Shown piece after piece: positions 5,069 through 12,677 of a stretch of 12,677 bases of DNA (positions within the stretch are counted from its first letter, which is position 1; each line of letters opens with the position of its first letter). The stretch spans positions 1 through 12,677 of the forward strand of contig CANCZH010000047.1 in NCBI GenBank assembly GCA_947382445.1. Reading direction: 5' to 3'. The DNA is from an uncultured Clostridium sp. (GTDB taxonomy: Bacteria; Bacillota_A; Clostridia; TANB77; CAG-508). Under the pieces are notes generated by a model, which had not been told where the DNA came from, did no database searches, and saw only the letters and a list, made by a program, of their open reading frames with translations. Both the position numbers and the translations under genes were made by a program.

Positions 5069-7720
5069 ATGGAATTACTAAATAGACTAACAATAAAAAA
5101 TTTAAAATTAAACAAAAAAAGAACAGCTGTTACAATAATAGGTATTATTCTTGCAACAGCACTAATTACAGGAGTAGCAACACTAGTAACAAGCTTTAGA
5201 ACATCTATAATAGAATTAGAGAAAAAAAGTTCTGGAAATTATCATTATGCATTCAAAAATGCTACAATAGATGATATAAAATATATAGAAAATAACAGGA
5301 ATATTGAAAGAAGTTATATAACTCAAGAAATTGGATATAGCAAACTAGAAAATTCACAAAATGAAGATAAACCATACCTATATCTAATGAGTTTTCAAAA
5401 AGCTGCTTTTGATAATCTACCAATAAATTTAGAAGAAGGAAGATTACCAGAAAACGAAAATGAAATTGTAATTTCTAAGCACATTTACACAAACGGAAAA
5501 GTAAAATTTAATATTGGAGATGAAATTACTTTAAATATTGGAAAAAGAATGGTAGATGGAGAAGAACTAGACCAACATAATCCATATAATGAAGTAATAG
5601 AAGATGAGGATGAAGGGGAAGTTCACACTCAAACAAGCAAAACTCCTACTGAACTAAAAGAAGAATTCATACCAGAATATACCAAAAAATATAAAATTGT
5701 AGGAATAATAGAAAGACCAAATTATCAAATAGAAACTTATTCAGCACCAGGATATACAATCATAACATATATGCAAGAACCGCAAAAAGATAAGAAAATA
5801 GACATATATACTCGCTATAAAAATTTAAAAAAACAAGACGAAACAACTGCTTCAATATTAGGAATAACACAAGACGAATATGAGCAATATTTCAAAAAAG
5901 GAAATTGCTCTAAAGAAATAGCAGAAAAAATAAAATTTGATATAGATTCAAATGATGGATTATTTAGATGGGAAAACCTACAATTCAGTGAACAAAATAC
6001 AGCTATGTTATATGCTGTTGCAAGTGTAATTATATTAATAATTATAATAACATCAGTATTTTGCATAAGAAACAGTTTTGCAATTTCAATAACAGAAAAA
6101 ACAAAACAATATGGAATGTTAGCTTCAGTTGGAGCAACATCAAAACAAATAAGAAAAAATGTATTATATGAGGGATTTATACTAGCAATAATAGGAATTC
6201 CATTAGGAATATTAAGTGGATTATTTGCAATATTTATATTACTTAAAATAGTAGAAAAAATATTAGTAGATAGTTTTTTACCAATAGAACTAGTATTTAA
6301 AACAAGCATAACAGCAATATTAATATCAATAATATTAAGTAGCATAACAATATATTTATCAGCTAAAAAATCAGCAAAAAAAGCATCAAAAGTTTCACCA
6401 ATAGAAGCAATTAGAAGCAATCAAGACATAAAAATCAAATCAAAAAAATTAAAATCTCCAAAAATTATTAAAAAATTGTTTGGAATTGGTGGAACCTTAG
6501 CATATAAAAACTTAAAAAGAAACAATAAAAAATATAGAACAACAGTAATATCAATAGTTGTAAGTGTATCAATTTTTATAAGTATGACATCATTTATGAA
6601 TTATGCATTTAAAACAAGTAGTATATATTATACAAATTATAAATATAACATTTACGTTACAACAGAAGATATAGCAAAAGATTTAGATATTTTAAAAAAG
6701 ATATCAGAAAATGAAGAAGTAAAATCTTATTCAATATTAAGAGAAATACAATTCGAATTATCATTAAAAGAAACATTAAAACATTACACAAAAGAATATG
6801 CTCAATATTATAATGTTAATGAAAATAGTAATTCTGACATATTAAATATAACAGGAATAGCACTAGGAAAACAAGAATATGAAAGATATATACAAGAATT
6901 AGGTTTAAAATATGAAGACGTAAAAGATAAAGCAATATTAATGAATACAATGACAATATATGTAAACATAGATGGAAAATCATCATACAGATTTACAGAT
7001 ATATATGATTATAAAAAAGGTGATACAATTCCAGTAGAAATAGGAGATACTAAAATTACAATAGAAGTAGCAACGACAACAGATAAAAAGCCTATGGGAC
7101 TTGAAAATAGTTATTATTCTGATGGATATTTTGTAATAAGTGATGAATTTATAGATAAATATAAAGACAACATTATAAAAAGTGCACAAATTTATATGGA
7201 TGCCAAAGATTCAGATAAACTAGAAGAATATATAGAAAGGAGTTTCACAGACTCAAATATTACTCATATATACAATGTTGCAGATGAAATAAAACAAGAA
7301 AAATCTATGGTACTAGTAATATCAATATTCTTATATGGATTTATAACAGTAATATCATTAATTGGAGTAACAAATATATTCAATACAATAACAACTAATA
7401 TGGAATTAAGACAAAAAGAATTTGCAAACTTAAAATCAATAGGAATGACGAAAAAAGAATTTAATAAAATGATTAGTTTAGAAAGCATTTTATATGGTTC
7501 AAAATCATTAATAATAGGAATACCAATAGGTGTAGGATTATCATATTGGTTATATGAATCATTTGGAATAAACATGACAACCGAATATGAATTACCTATA
7601 ATAGGAATTATTATTTCAATTGTAGCAGTAACATTACTTGTAGGAACAATTATGAGATATTCATTAAGTAAAATAAACAAACAAAACATTATTGAAACAA
7701 TAAGAAAAGATAATATTTAA
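5069..7720 (+). CDS. FtsX-type ABC transporter permease with two ectodomains
   Basis: This 883-residue integral membrane protein is the partner of the ATPase encoded just upstream. Predicted spans are at about 18-41, 312-333, 368-393, 411-430, 491-512, 747-771, 807-830 and 842-863. They form two four-span FtsX units, each with a large extracytoplasmic domain after its first span (about 42-310 and 513-745). Cytoplasmic coupling segments after spans 2 and 6 carry the family look (EKTKQYGMLASVGATSKQI and LRQKEFANLKSIGMTKKEF), and SPIEAIR follows span 4. The first ectodomain has an acidic insertion near 170-195. Eight spans with two ectodomains differ from BceB, which has ten spans and one ectodomain, so the BceAB label should be used with care. 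Export or sensing of peptides or other envelope-active compounds is the likely role; the substrate is unknown. The ribosome-binding site AGGAGGTGA (5055-5063) overlaps the ATPase stop, indicating tight coupling. Confidence 0.9.
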   Translation: MELLNRLTIKNLKLNKKRTAVTIIGIILATALITGVATLVTSFRTSIIELEKKSSGNYHYAFKNATIDDIKYIENNRNIERSYITQEIGYSKLENSQNEDKPYLYLMSFQKAAFDNLPINLEEGRLPENENEIVISKHIYTNGKVKFNIGDEITLNIGKRMVDGEELDQHNPYNEVIEDEDEGEVHTQTSKTPTELKEEFIPEYTKKYKIVGIIERPNYQIETYSAPGYTIITYMQEPQKDKKIDIYTRYKNLKKQDETTASILGITQDEYEQYFKKGNCSKEIAEKIKFDIDSNDGLFRWENLQFSEQNTAMLYAVASVIILIIIITSVFCIRNSFAISITEKTKQYGMLASVGATSKQIRKNVLYEGFILAIIGIPLGILSGLFAIFILLKIVEKILVDSFLPIELVFKTSITAILISIILSSITIYLSAKKSAKKASKVSPIEAIRSNQDIKIKSKKLKSPKIIKKLFGIGGTLAYKNLKRNNKKYRTTVISIVVSVSIFISMTSFMNYAFKTSSIYYTNYKYNIYVTTEDIAKDLDILKKISENEEVKSYSILREIQFELSLKETLKHYTKEYAQYYNVNENSNSDILNITGIALGKQEYERYIQELGLKYEDVKDKAILMNTMTIYVNIDGKSSYRFTDIYDYKKGDTIPVEIGDTKITIEVATTTDKKPMGLENSYYSDGYFVISDEFIDKYKDNIIKSAQIYMDAKDSDKLEEYIERSFTDSNITHIYNVADEIKQEKSMVLVISIFLYGFITVISLIGVTNIFNTITTNMELRQKEFANLKSIGMTKKEFNKMISLESILYGSKSLIIGIPIGVGLSYWLYESFGINMTTEYELPIIGIIISIVAVTLLVGTIMRYSLSKINKQNIIETIRKDNI

Positions 7721-7721
7721 T

Positions 7722-7769
7722 AAAAAATTTAAAGGCAACATTATTAAAAATGTTGCTTTTAAATTTTTT
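7722..7769 (+). terminator. Strong terminator after the ABC permease
   Basis: A 21-bp stem (7722-7742 with 7749-7769) with one G-T wobble and a 6-nt loop starts with six A and ends with six T, immediately after the permease stop codon. The A run at the 5' side means it could also work on the opposite strand. Confidence 0.92.
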
Positions 7770-7776
7770 ACAAATC

Positions 7777-7785
7777 TGATATAAT
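7777..7785 (+). promoter_or_regulatory. Extended -10 promoter for the glycosyltransferase operon
   Basis: TG-A-TATAAT (TG at 7777-7778, TATAAT at 7780-7785) is a consensus extended -10 element. No good -35 is seen at 17 nt (it would fall in the terminator T run), which extended -10 promoters tolerate. AGGAG at 7804-7808 precedes ATG 7816. Confidence 0.65.
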
Positions 7786-7815
7786 ACAAAAATCGAAGAA
7801 AATAGGAGAAAAATA

Positions 7816-9489
7816 ATGAAAGACAATATAAAATTTGCTATTACAATACTAATAATTATAATAACAATGTTCATTTTCATAAATCAAAAACAAGGATTCC
7901 ACGAAGATGAAATGTTTTCATATGGTTCATCAAATTACAAATATGATAATGTTTATAGACAGTATGGAAATATGGACGAAATAAATGAGCTATTCGTTAC
8001 AAAAATATTTAAAGAAAGCATATTTGAAACAATAAAAAATTTTAAATATTACTTTATAGATAACAATGAAGAAAAAGAAAGTTTACTAACTGAAATAAGA
8101 GAAAAACATACACCAACATGGAAAGATAATAAAGAAGCACATGAATATTTAAGCATACAAAAGCAAGATGTATTAAACTATCCAATGGTATATTACAATC
8201 AATTAAGAGATGTACACCCACCATTATTCTATTTTTTAGTACACACAGTATCTATATTATTCTATAATAACTTTTCGAAATACATAATTTTTATCATAAA
8301 CTTAATATTTATGATAGGAACATGTTATTTAATTAAAAAAGTATTAGAAGTACTAGGTAGAAAACACTTAGCTATTCCAAGCGTTTTGCTATATGGATTA
8401 AGCATTGGAGCAATTTCAACAGTAATGTTTCAAAGAATGTATATGATGCTAACATTTTTCACTGTTGCATTCATATTAATAAATTTAAAAATAATAAAAA
8501 ACAATTATGAAATAAATAAGAAAACATGGATAGAACTAGGAACAATAACTATATTAGGATTTTTAACACAATACTATTTTTGCATAATTGCAGTAATAGT
8601 AGCACTTATAATATTCATTAATATAGTAAAAAGAAAAAATAAAATACAAACAAAAAAATATATATTAAATTACATAAAGATAGCTGCAATAGGAATATTA
8701 CTTTTTCCAGCAAGCATACAGCATATGTTCTTTTCATATAGAGGAGTAGGTTCATTTAGTGAACAAATAAACTATATAGAAAAACTAACTCAATATATGA
8801 AACTTATAGAGTTTTCATTTAGTATACCATTAATTATAGGATTAATCTTAACAACAATACTAATTATTTTAGGAATATATACACTAAATAAAAATCAAAA
8901 TAAACACATAGCAGAAATATTAATACTAACAATGCCAGAATTAATTTTTATATTAATAATAGCTAAAATAGCACCAAATTTAGGAGCATATGACATTTTA
9001 AGATATATTATGTGCATATTACCAATAATATCAACAACATTTTTATTAGTACTAGATAGTATTATAAAAAACAAAAAAATTTCTACATCAATATTAACAA
9101 TATCAATAATAATTATATCTATATATGGTCTAATAACAAGCAAACCGATGTTTTTATATAAAGAATATAAGCAATACTTACAAATAGCAGAAGAAAACAA
9201 AGAAAACTATTTCGTATACATAGGAAGTGCAGTATTTAATCAAATACAAAGTATGCCAGAATTTTCAATATATAAAGCAAGCATGATCTTAGATGAAACA
9301 CAAATACAAACATTAGAAAATGATGAAAAAATAACAAATTCAGAAGAATTTGTTTTAAGCATAAAAAAATATCTAGGAAATGAGAAAATATTAGAAGAAG
9401 TATTAGAAAAAACAGGATTTACACATTACGAAATCTTATTAGACGATAATGAAAATATAGGATGTGCAATTTATAAAGTAACTAAATAA
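7816..9489 (+). CDS. GT-C membrane glycosyltransferase (family 39/PMT-like)
   Basis: This 557-residue polytopic protein has about 10 hydrophobic spans. After the first span (about 7-24) comes HEDEMFSYG with acidic D31-E32, the position of the catalytic acidic pair in family 39-like GT-C enzymes. A long extracytoplasmic loop then leads to RDVHPPLFYFL (H134-P135-P136), the second hallmark of these enzymes. More spans follow, with RYIMCILPI near 396-404, and a soluble C-terminal domain of about 110 residues. By family, such proteins transfer a sugar from a polyprenyl-phosphate donor to an acceptor on the outer face of the membrane, for example a lipid, cell-wall polymer or protein. Donor and acceptor cannot be read from the sequence. 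It is the first gene of a probable operon; the thioesterase gene begins 24 nt after its stop. A strongly divergent member could have another role. Confidence 0.82.
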   Translation: MKDNIKFAITILIIIITMFIFINQKQGFHEDEMFSYGSSNYKYDNVYRQYGNMDEINELFVTKIFKESIFETIKNFKYYFIDNNEEKESLLTEIREKHTPTWKDNKEAHEYLSIQKQDVLNYPMVYYNQLRDVHPPLFYFLVHTVSILFYNNFSKYIIFIINLIFMIGTCYLIKKVLEVLGRKHLAIPSVLLYGLSIGAISTVMFQRMYMMLTFFTVAFILINLKIIKNNYEINKKTWIELGTITILGFLTQYYFCIIAVIVALIIFINIVKRKNKIQTKKYILNYIKIAAIGILLFPASIQHMFFSYRGVGSFSEQINYIEKLTQYMKLIEFSFSIPLIIGLILTTILIILGIYTLNKNQNKHIAEILILTMPELIFILIIAKIAPNLGAYDILRYIMCILPIISTTFLLVLDSIIKNKKISTSILTISIIIISIYGLITSKPMFLYKEYKQYLQIAEENKENYFVYIGSAVFNQIQSMPEFSIYKASMILDETQIQTLENDEKITNSEEFVLSIKKYLGNEKILEEVLEKTGFTHYEILLDDNENIGCAIYKVTK

Positions 9490-9513
9490 CACAATCGAAA
9501 GGGGATAAATAAA

Positions 9514-10239
9514 ATGATATTTGAAAGCACAGCAAAATCAGGATTAAAAGATATAGGAAAGGATAACCTAATTAAAGATACTACTATATTAGAAATATTA
9601 GAAAATGTTGCAGGTGAACATTCAGATAAAGTGGGATATGGAGTTTTAAATATAGAACAAACAAAAGCAAGTTGGGTACTATTAGAATGGAAAGTAAAAA
9701 CAATAAAAAGACCTATATATTCAGAAAAATTAATAGTAAAAACATGGGGAAGATATTTTCAAAAAGCATCCACATATAGAGACTTTGAAATATTTAATTC
9801 AAAAGGAGAATTATGTGTTATTGCAACATCAAAATGGGCATTAATAGACATAAATACGCATAGTATAATGAGACTAACAGATGAAATTAAAAATTTATAC
9901 CAACCTGAGGAAAAAGGAGTTTTTGAAGAAGAAACACTTTCAAAAATTGAAATTCCAGAAAATTATACAAACAAAATAGAATACACTATTGGAAGAAAAG
10001 ATATAGACATAAACAATCATATGCACAACACATATTATTTAGATTTAGCATATGAAACATTACCAAAGGAAATATATGACAAAAGACCATTTAATACTTT
10101 TAGAATAACATATAAAAAAGAAATACAACTTGGAGATAAAGTAATATGTAAATATGCTAATATTAATCAAAAAAACACAATAGTAATATCAAACGAAGAA
10201 AAAAATATTATAAATGCAATAATAGAACTTGAAAATTAA
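9514..10239 (+). CDS. Acyl-[acyl-carrier-protein] thioesterase (FatA/FatB family)
   Basis: This 241-residue cytoplasmic enzyme consists of two hotdog domains (about 1-125 and 150-241), the usual length for bacterial members. The second domain carries D165, N167 and H169 in DIDINNHMHN, matching the catalytic Asp-x-Asn-x-His of plant and bacterial acyl-ACP thioesterases, followed by YYLDLAYE. By family it hydrolyses acyl-ACP and releases free fatty acid, so it can set chain length or supply fatty acids. AAAGGGG at 9498-9504 lies nine bases before the ATG. It sits between a glycosyltransferase gene and a phosphate-transporter gene, apparently in one transcript, with no fatty-acid synthesis genes in view, so a link to membrane lipid remodelling is only a guess. 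Confidence 0.9.
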   Translation: MIFESTAKSGLKDIGKDNLIKDTTILEILENVAGEHSDKVGYGVLNIEQTKASWVLLEWKVKTIKRPIYSEKLIVKTWGRYFQKASTYRDFEIFNSKGELCVIATSKWALIDINTHSIMRLTDEIKNLYQPEEKGVFEEETLSKIEIPENYTNKIEYTIGRKDIDINNHMHNTYYLDLAYETLPKEIYDKRPFNTFRITYKKEIQLGDKVICKYANINQKNTIVISNEEKNIINAIIELEN

Positions 10240-10287
10240 TAAATTATCATAAATAAGGTAAGAATAGAACTAATAGAGGTGAGAATT

Positions 10288-12060
10288 TTGAATATACTAA
10301 TATCAGTTATAAAATTGCTTGGTGGACTAGCATTATTAATTTATGGAATGAAAATATTAAGTACAAACTTAAGAAAAACATCGGGAAGAAAACTAGAAAA
10401 ATTTTTAATTACAGCTACCAACAACAAATTCAAAGGATTATTAACAGGATTACTAATTACAATAGCCACACAAAGTTCATCTACAACTACAGTAATTATA
10501 ATAGCTCTAGTCAATTCTGAAATTCTAAAATTAAGAAATGCAATTCCAATAATAATGGGAGCTAACATAGGAACAACAATAACAACACAAATATTAAGAT
10601 TATCAACTGTAAACAGTAATAGCTGGATATCACTGTTTACACCAGAAGTATTAGCTCCAATATTAATACTAATTGGATTATTAATAATAGAAACGGCTAA
10701 AAAGAGAAAAACAGCAGACATTGGGCAAATTATAATGGGTATAGGACTATTATTTACAGGAATGATAACAATGGTTAATGTTGCAAATGGATTTAGTGAC
10801 TTACCAATATTATCAAATCTATTATCAAAACTATCTAATCCATTATTAGGAATAATTGTAGGAACACTAGTAACAGTAATAGTTCAAAGCTCATCAGCAA
10901 CAGTAGGAATCTTACAAGCTTTATCAACAACTGGAATAGTTTCATATGCAACAGCTATACCAATAATACTAGGTCAAAACATTGGAACTTGTGTAACATC
11001 AATATTAGCAAGTATTGGAGGTTCAAAAAATGCAAAAAGAACAGCAGCAGTTCATTTATATTTTAATCTTATAGGAACATTTATATTTTTCATATTTATA
11101 TACACATATCAAGCGCTTATAGGATTTACTTTCTGGGAAAATAATATAGATATGGGACAAATTGCAAACTTCCATACAATATTTAATGTAGTGTCAACAA
11201 TAATTCTATTCCCATTCATAAGCTTGATTGAAAAACTAACAATAATTACTATAAAAGATAATAAAGAAAAAGATGATGAAAGTGATTATTTATCTGTATT
11301 AAATACATTAGATGAAAACGTTCTAAAAGTTCCTAGTATAGCAATCACAAACAGTACTACTATTATAGAGAAAATGGGAGAATTATCAGAAAAGAATTTT
11401 ACCAAATCATTAGAATTATTAAATAACTTTCAAACAAAACAAATATCAAAAATTGAAGAAAGAGAAAATGCAATAGATAAAATGGAAGAGGAAGTTACAG
11501 CATTTTTAGTAAAACTTAGCAGTTTAGACTTACCAGAACAAGAAAATATAACAGTAAATACACTTCTTAAAGTAGAATCAGAATTTGAAAAGATTGGAGA
11601 CTACTCATATGAACTTTATAAAATAGCAGAAGATATGAATGAAAAAGACATAAAACTTTCAAATTTAGCATATTTTGAACTTGAAAAAATGTATGGCATT
11701 ACGCATGACACAATTATAAGTGCAACAAGAGTTTTTAAAGAAAAAGACTTAAATCTTATTGTAGAAATTGAAGCATTAAAAGAATTAGCAGAAATACAAA
11801 AAGAAAAAAGCAAAAATGCCCATATAGAAAGATTAAAAGAGAAAAAATGTTATATTGAAAGTGGAATTTCATTTTTAGAACTTTTAACAGTATATGAAAA
11901 AATAATAGATCATTGTGCTAATGTAGCAGTATTTACTTTAAACTATATAACAAGCGAAAACTTCGTAACAAGACAAGAATTTTTAAAGAAAATATATGAC
12001 ACAGAAAATGAGCTTTTAAAAGAAAAATTAAATCAATATATCAACAAATACGCAATTTAA
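10288..12060 (+). CDS. Na/Pi cotransporter family protein with C-terminal PhoU-like domain
   Basis: This protein of about 590 residues has an N-terminal membrane half built of two inverted Na/Pi-cotransporter repeats: QSSSTTT (62-68) with GANIGTT (91-97), and QSSSATVG (200-207) with GQNIGT (229-234). These paired QSSS motifs form the substrate and sodium site in the family. A cytoplasmic helical PhoU-like domain fills about residues 347-590. By family it moves phosphate across the membrane with sodium; bacterial members with PhoU domains are linked to phosphate homeostasis or export. I place the start at TTG 10288, because AGAGGTGAG (10275-10283) is well spaced for it. The upstream GTG at 10279 overlaps that ribosome-binding site and would add three residues. 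It lies 48 nt after the thioesterase stop with no terminator between, so it is probably the last gene of the operon. No GTCAC operator is seen here. Confidence 0.9.
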   Translation: MNILISVIKLLGGLALLIYGMKILSTNLRKTSGRKLEKFLITATNNKFKGLLTGLLITIATQSSSTTTVIIIALVNSEILKLRNAIPIIMGANIGTTITTQILRLSTVNSNSWISLFTPEVLAPILILIGLLIIETAKKRKTADIGQIIMGIGLLFTGMITMVNVANGFSDLPILSNLLSKLSNPLLGIIVGTLVTVIVQSSSATVGILQALSTTGIVSYATAIPIILGQNIGTCVTSILASIGGSKNAKRTAAVHLYFNLIGTFIFFIFIYTYQALIGFTFWENNIDMGQIANFHTIFNVVSTIILFPFISLIEKLTIITIKDNKEKDDESDYLSVLNTLDENVLKVPSIAITNSTTIIEKMGELSEKNFTKSLELLNNFQTKQISKIEERENAIDKMEEEVTAFLVKLSSLDLPEQENITVNTLLKVESEFEKIGDYSYELYKIAEDMNEKDIKLSNLAYFELEKMYGITHDTIISATRVFKEKDLNLIVEIEALKELAEIQKEKSKNAHIERLKEKKCYIESGISFLELLTVYEKIIDHCANVAVFTLNYITSENFVTRQEFLKKIYDTENELLKEKLNQYINKYAI

Positions 12061-12185
12061 TTAAGAACATACCACTCCTTGAAAATTTATATAAAATGTA
12101 GAAAAGTTAATGGTATATTCAAAATTATTAGATAAAATACTTCTAATCAAACCAAAGAAAATATATCAAGATAATCATAATAAGT

Positions 12186-12217
12186 ATACAAGGTAGTAAC
12201 ATCTACCTTGTGTTTTT
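12186..12217 (+). terminator. Terminator after the phosphate-transporter gene
   Basis: ACAAGGTAG (12188-12196) pairs perfectly with CTACCTTGT (12203-12211) around a 6-nt loop, extended by a T-G and an A-T pair, then TTTTT (12213-12217). It ends the operon that begins near 7780, about 125 nt after the last stop codon. The stretch 12061-12185 between holds no convincing gene. Confidence 0.87.
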
Positions 12218-12236
12218 ATATAAAAAATGATATAAA
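12208..12236 (+). promoter_or_regulatory. Possible promoter of the cupin gene, overlapping the terminator
   Basis: TTGTGT (12208-12213) and TATAAA (12231-12236) are separated by 17 nt, and TG at 12228-12229 gives an extended -10. The -35 lies inside the descending arm and T run of the preceding terminator. The cupin start is at 12275. Confidence 0.5.
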
Positions 12237-12274
12237 TTTAATTACATTTAAATCAAATTATGGAGGTTAATAAT

Positions 12275-12625
12275 ATGCAATATATAAAAAGAATATCAGA
12301 AACACCATCCTTTTCAAAAAAAGGAATAGATGGATATAATTTAAATTTAGAAAATAAAAACTTAGAAATTAACATTATAGATTCATATAAAGGTCACGAA
12401 AAATATTGTACAAATAAATTAAGTACTCACATTTACTACATATTAAGTGGAAACGGAAAATTCAAAATAAATGGTAACATTTATGATGTTAGAATAGGAG
12501 ATTTTGTCGAAATACCTGCAAATACAGAATTTGTGTATAGTGGAAAAATGAAAATGATTTTAATAATGAATCCACCATTTAATGAAAACAATAATATAGA
12601 TGGAAAAGAAAATGATTTATATTAA
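12275..12625 (+). CDS. Small single-domain cupin protein with degenerate metal site
   Basis: This is a 116-residue cytoplasmic protein. The beta-barrel signature is clear: YYILSGNGKFKINGN (about 49-63), then GDFVEIPANTEF (about 70-81), as in small cupin_2 proteins. The usual metal ligands are missing or changed: where active members have HxH and a following Glu, this protein has Lys-Tyr-Cys and His, and the last histidine (after PxxT) is replaced by Phe. It may therefore bind a ligand without enzyme activity, or use other residues. I chose ATG 12275 because GGAGG (12262-12266) lies eight bases before it; the in-frame ATG at 12260 overlaps that site and would add five residues. The protein ends with a hydrophobic strand (MKMILIMNPPF) and an acidic tail. 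Function is unknown. Confidence 0.85.
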   Translation: MQYIKRISETPSFSKKGIDGYNLNLENKNLEINIIDSYKGHEKYCTNKLSTHIYYILSGNGKFKINGNIYDVRIGDFVEIPANTEFVYSGKMKMILIMNPPFNENNNIDGKENDLY

Positions 12626-12677
12626 AGGAGACTAACTATTAAAAGTCAAGCCTTTTGTGAAAAAAATAGATAATTGG
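12624..12677 (+). other. Ribosome-binding site for a following gene, start codon unclear
   Basis: AAAGGAG (12624-12630) overlaps the cupin stop codon and should serve a downstream gene, but no ATG, GTG or TTG lies at the right distance; only ATT is at 12638. One frame (CTA TTA AAA GTC AAG, from 12635) stays open to the window end as LLKVKPFVKKIDNW, and GTG at 12657 lies in it. The gene, if present, is cut by the window edge. Confidence 0.3.

Noticed and set aside
5815..6420. Long minus-strand open frame (201 codons) inside the permease gene
   Set aside because: It is antisense to a clear FtsX permease. Such frames arise from the low stop density opposite A-rich coding sequence. It shows no start signals or family motifs.
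10279..10287. GTG at 10279 as the start of the phosphate-transporter gene
   Set aside because: The GTG is part of the AGAGGTGAG ribosome-binding site and has no site of its own. TTG 10288 is correctly spaced.
12065..12120. Imperfect inverted repeat GAACATACCA / TGGTATATTC (9 of 10 pairs) with a 36-nt interior
   Set aside because: It is weak, AT-rich and far from start signals, with no second copy noticed. It is too little to call an RNA or operator.
1..12677. CRISPR array, insertion sequence, tRNA or rRNA
   Set aside because: I saw no regular spaced repeats, transposase-like protein, tRNA cloverleaf or rRNA-like stretch on either strand.

Overview
The window is strongly AT-rich DNA. Its genes are A-rich on the coding strand, arginine is written almost only as AGA, and the ribosome-binding sites are AAAGGAG/AGGAGGTGA-like with short spacers. 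Family content and style point to an uncultured gut-type member of the Clostridia/Firmicutes; this is inferred from composition and gene families, not from a marker gene. All genes read left to right.

Layout. (1) 85-1213: a single gene for an unrecognised two-span membrane protein (155-1156), with its own sigma-A-type promoter and a perfect 10-bp-stem terminator. (2) 1211-1355: a tandem set of hairpins in the leader of a cysteine synthase gene (1384-2353) that carries a +1 frameshift. (3) 2359-7769: a two-component system (OmpR-type regulator 2437-3099; sensor kinase 3102-4326, also with a +1 frameshift) followed by an ABC ATPase (4393-5055) and a large FtsX-type permease (5069-7720), closed by a 21-bp terminator. 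(4) 7780-12217: a probable operon of a GT-C/family 39-like membrane glycosyltransferase, an acyl-ACP thioesterase and a Na/Pi-cotransporter-PhoU protein, from an extended -10 promoter to a terminator. (5) 12208-12677: a small cupin gene and a ribosome-binding site for a following gene that runs off the window.

How the genes work together. The regulator, kinase, ATPase and permease form a regulator-sensor-transporter module of the type used in Firmicutes against envelope-acting compounds or peptides. The same direct repeat, GTCAC-N6-GTCAC (11 nt start to start), lies upstream of both the regulator gene and the ATPase gene. This suggests that the regulator controls its own operon and the transporter. 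The glycosyltransferase, thioesterase and phosphate-transporter genes look co-transcribed but have no evident shared pathway.

Most unusual point. Two unrelated genes are each interrupted by one extra base, and in both the extra base is a C directly before a conserved GGA glycine codon. In the original frame each interruption reads CGG. By my manual scan these are the only two in-frame CGG codons in the window. Either this is a repeated sequencing or assembly error, or CGG is a hungry or unassigned codon that ribosomes pass by a +1 shift. The sequence alone cannot decide.
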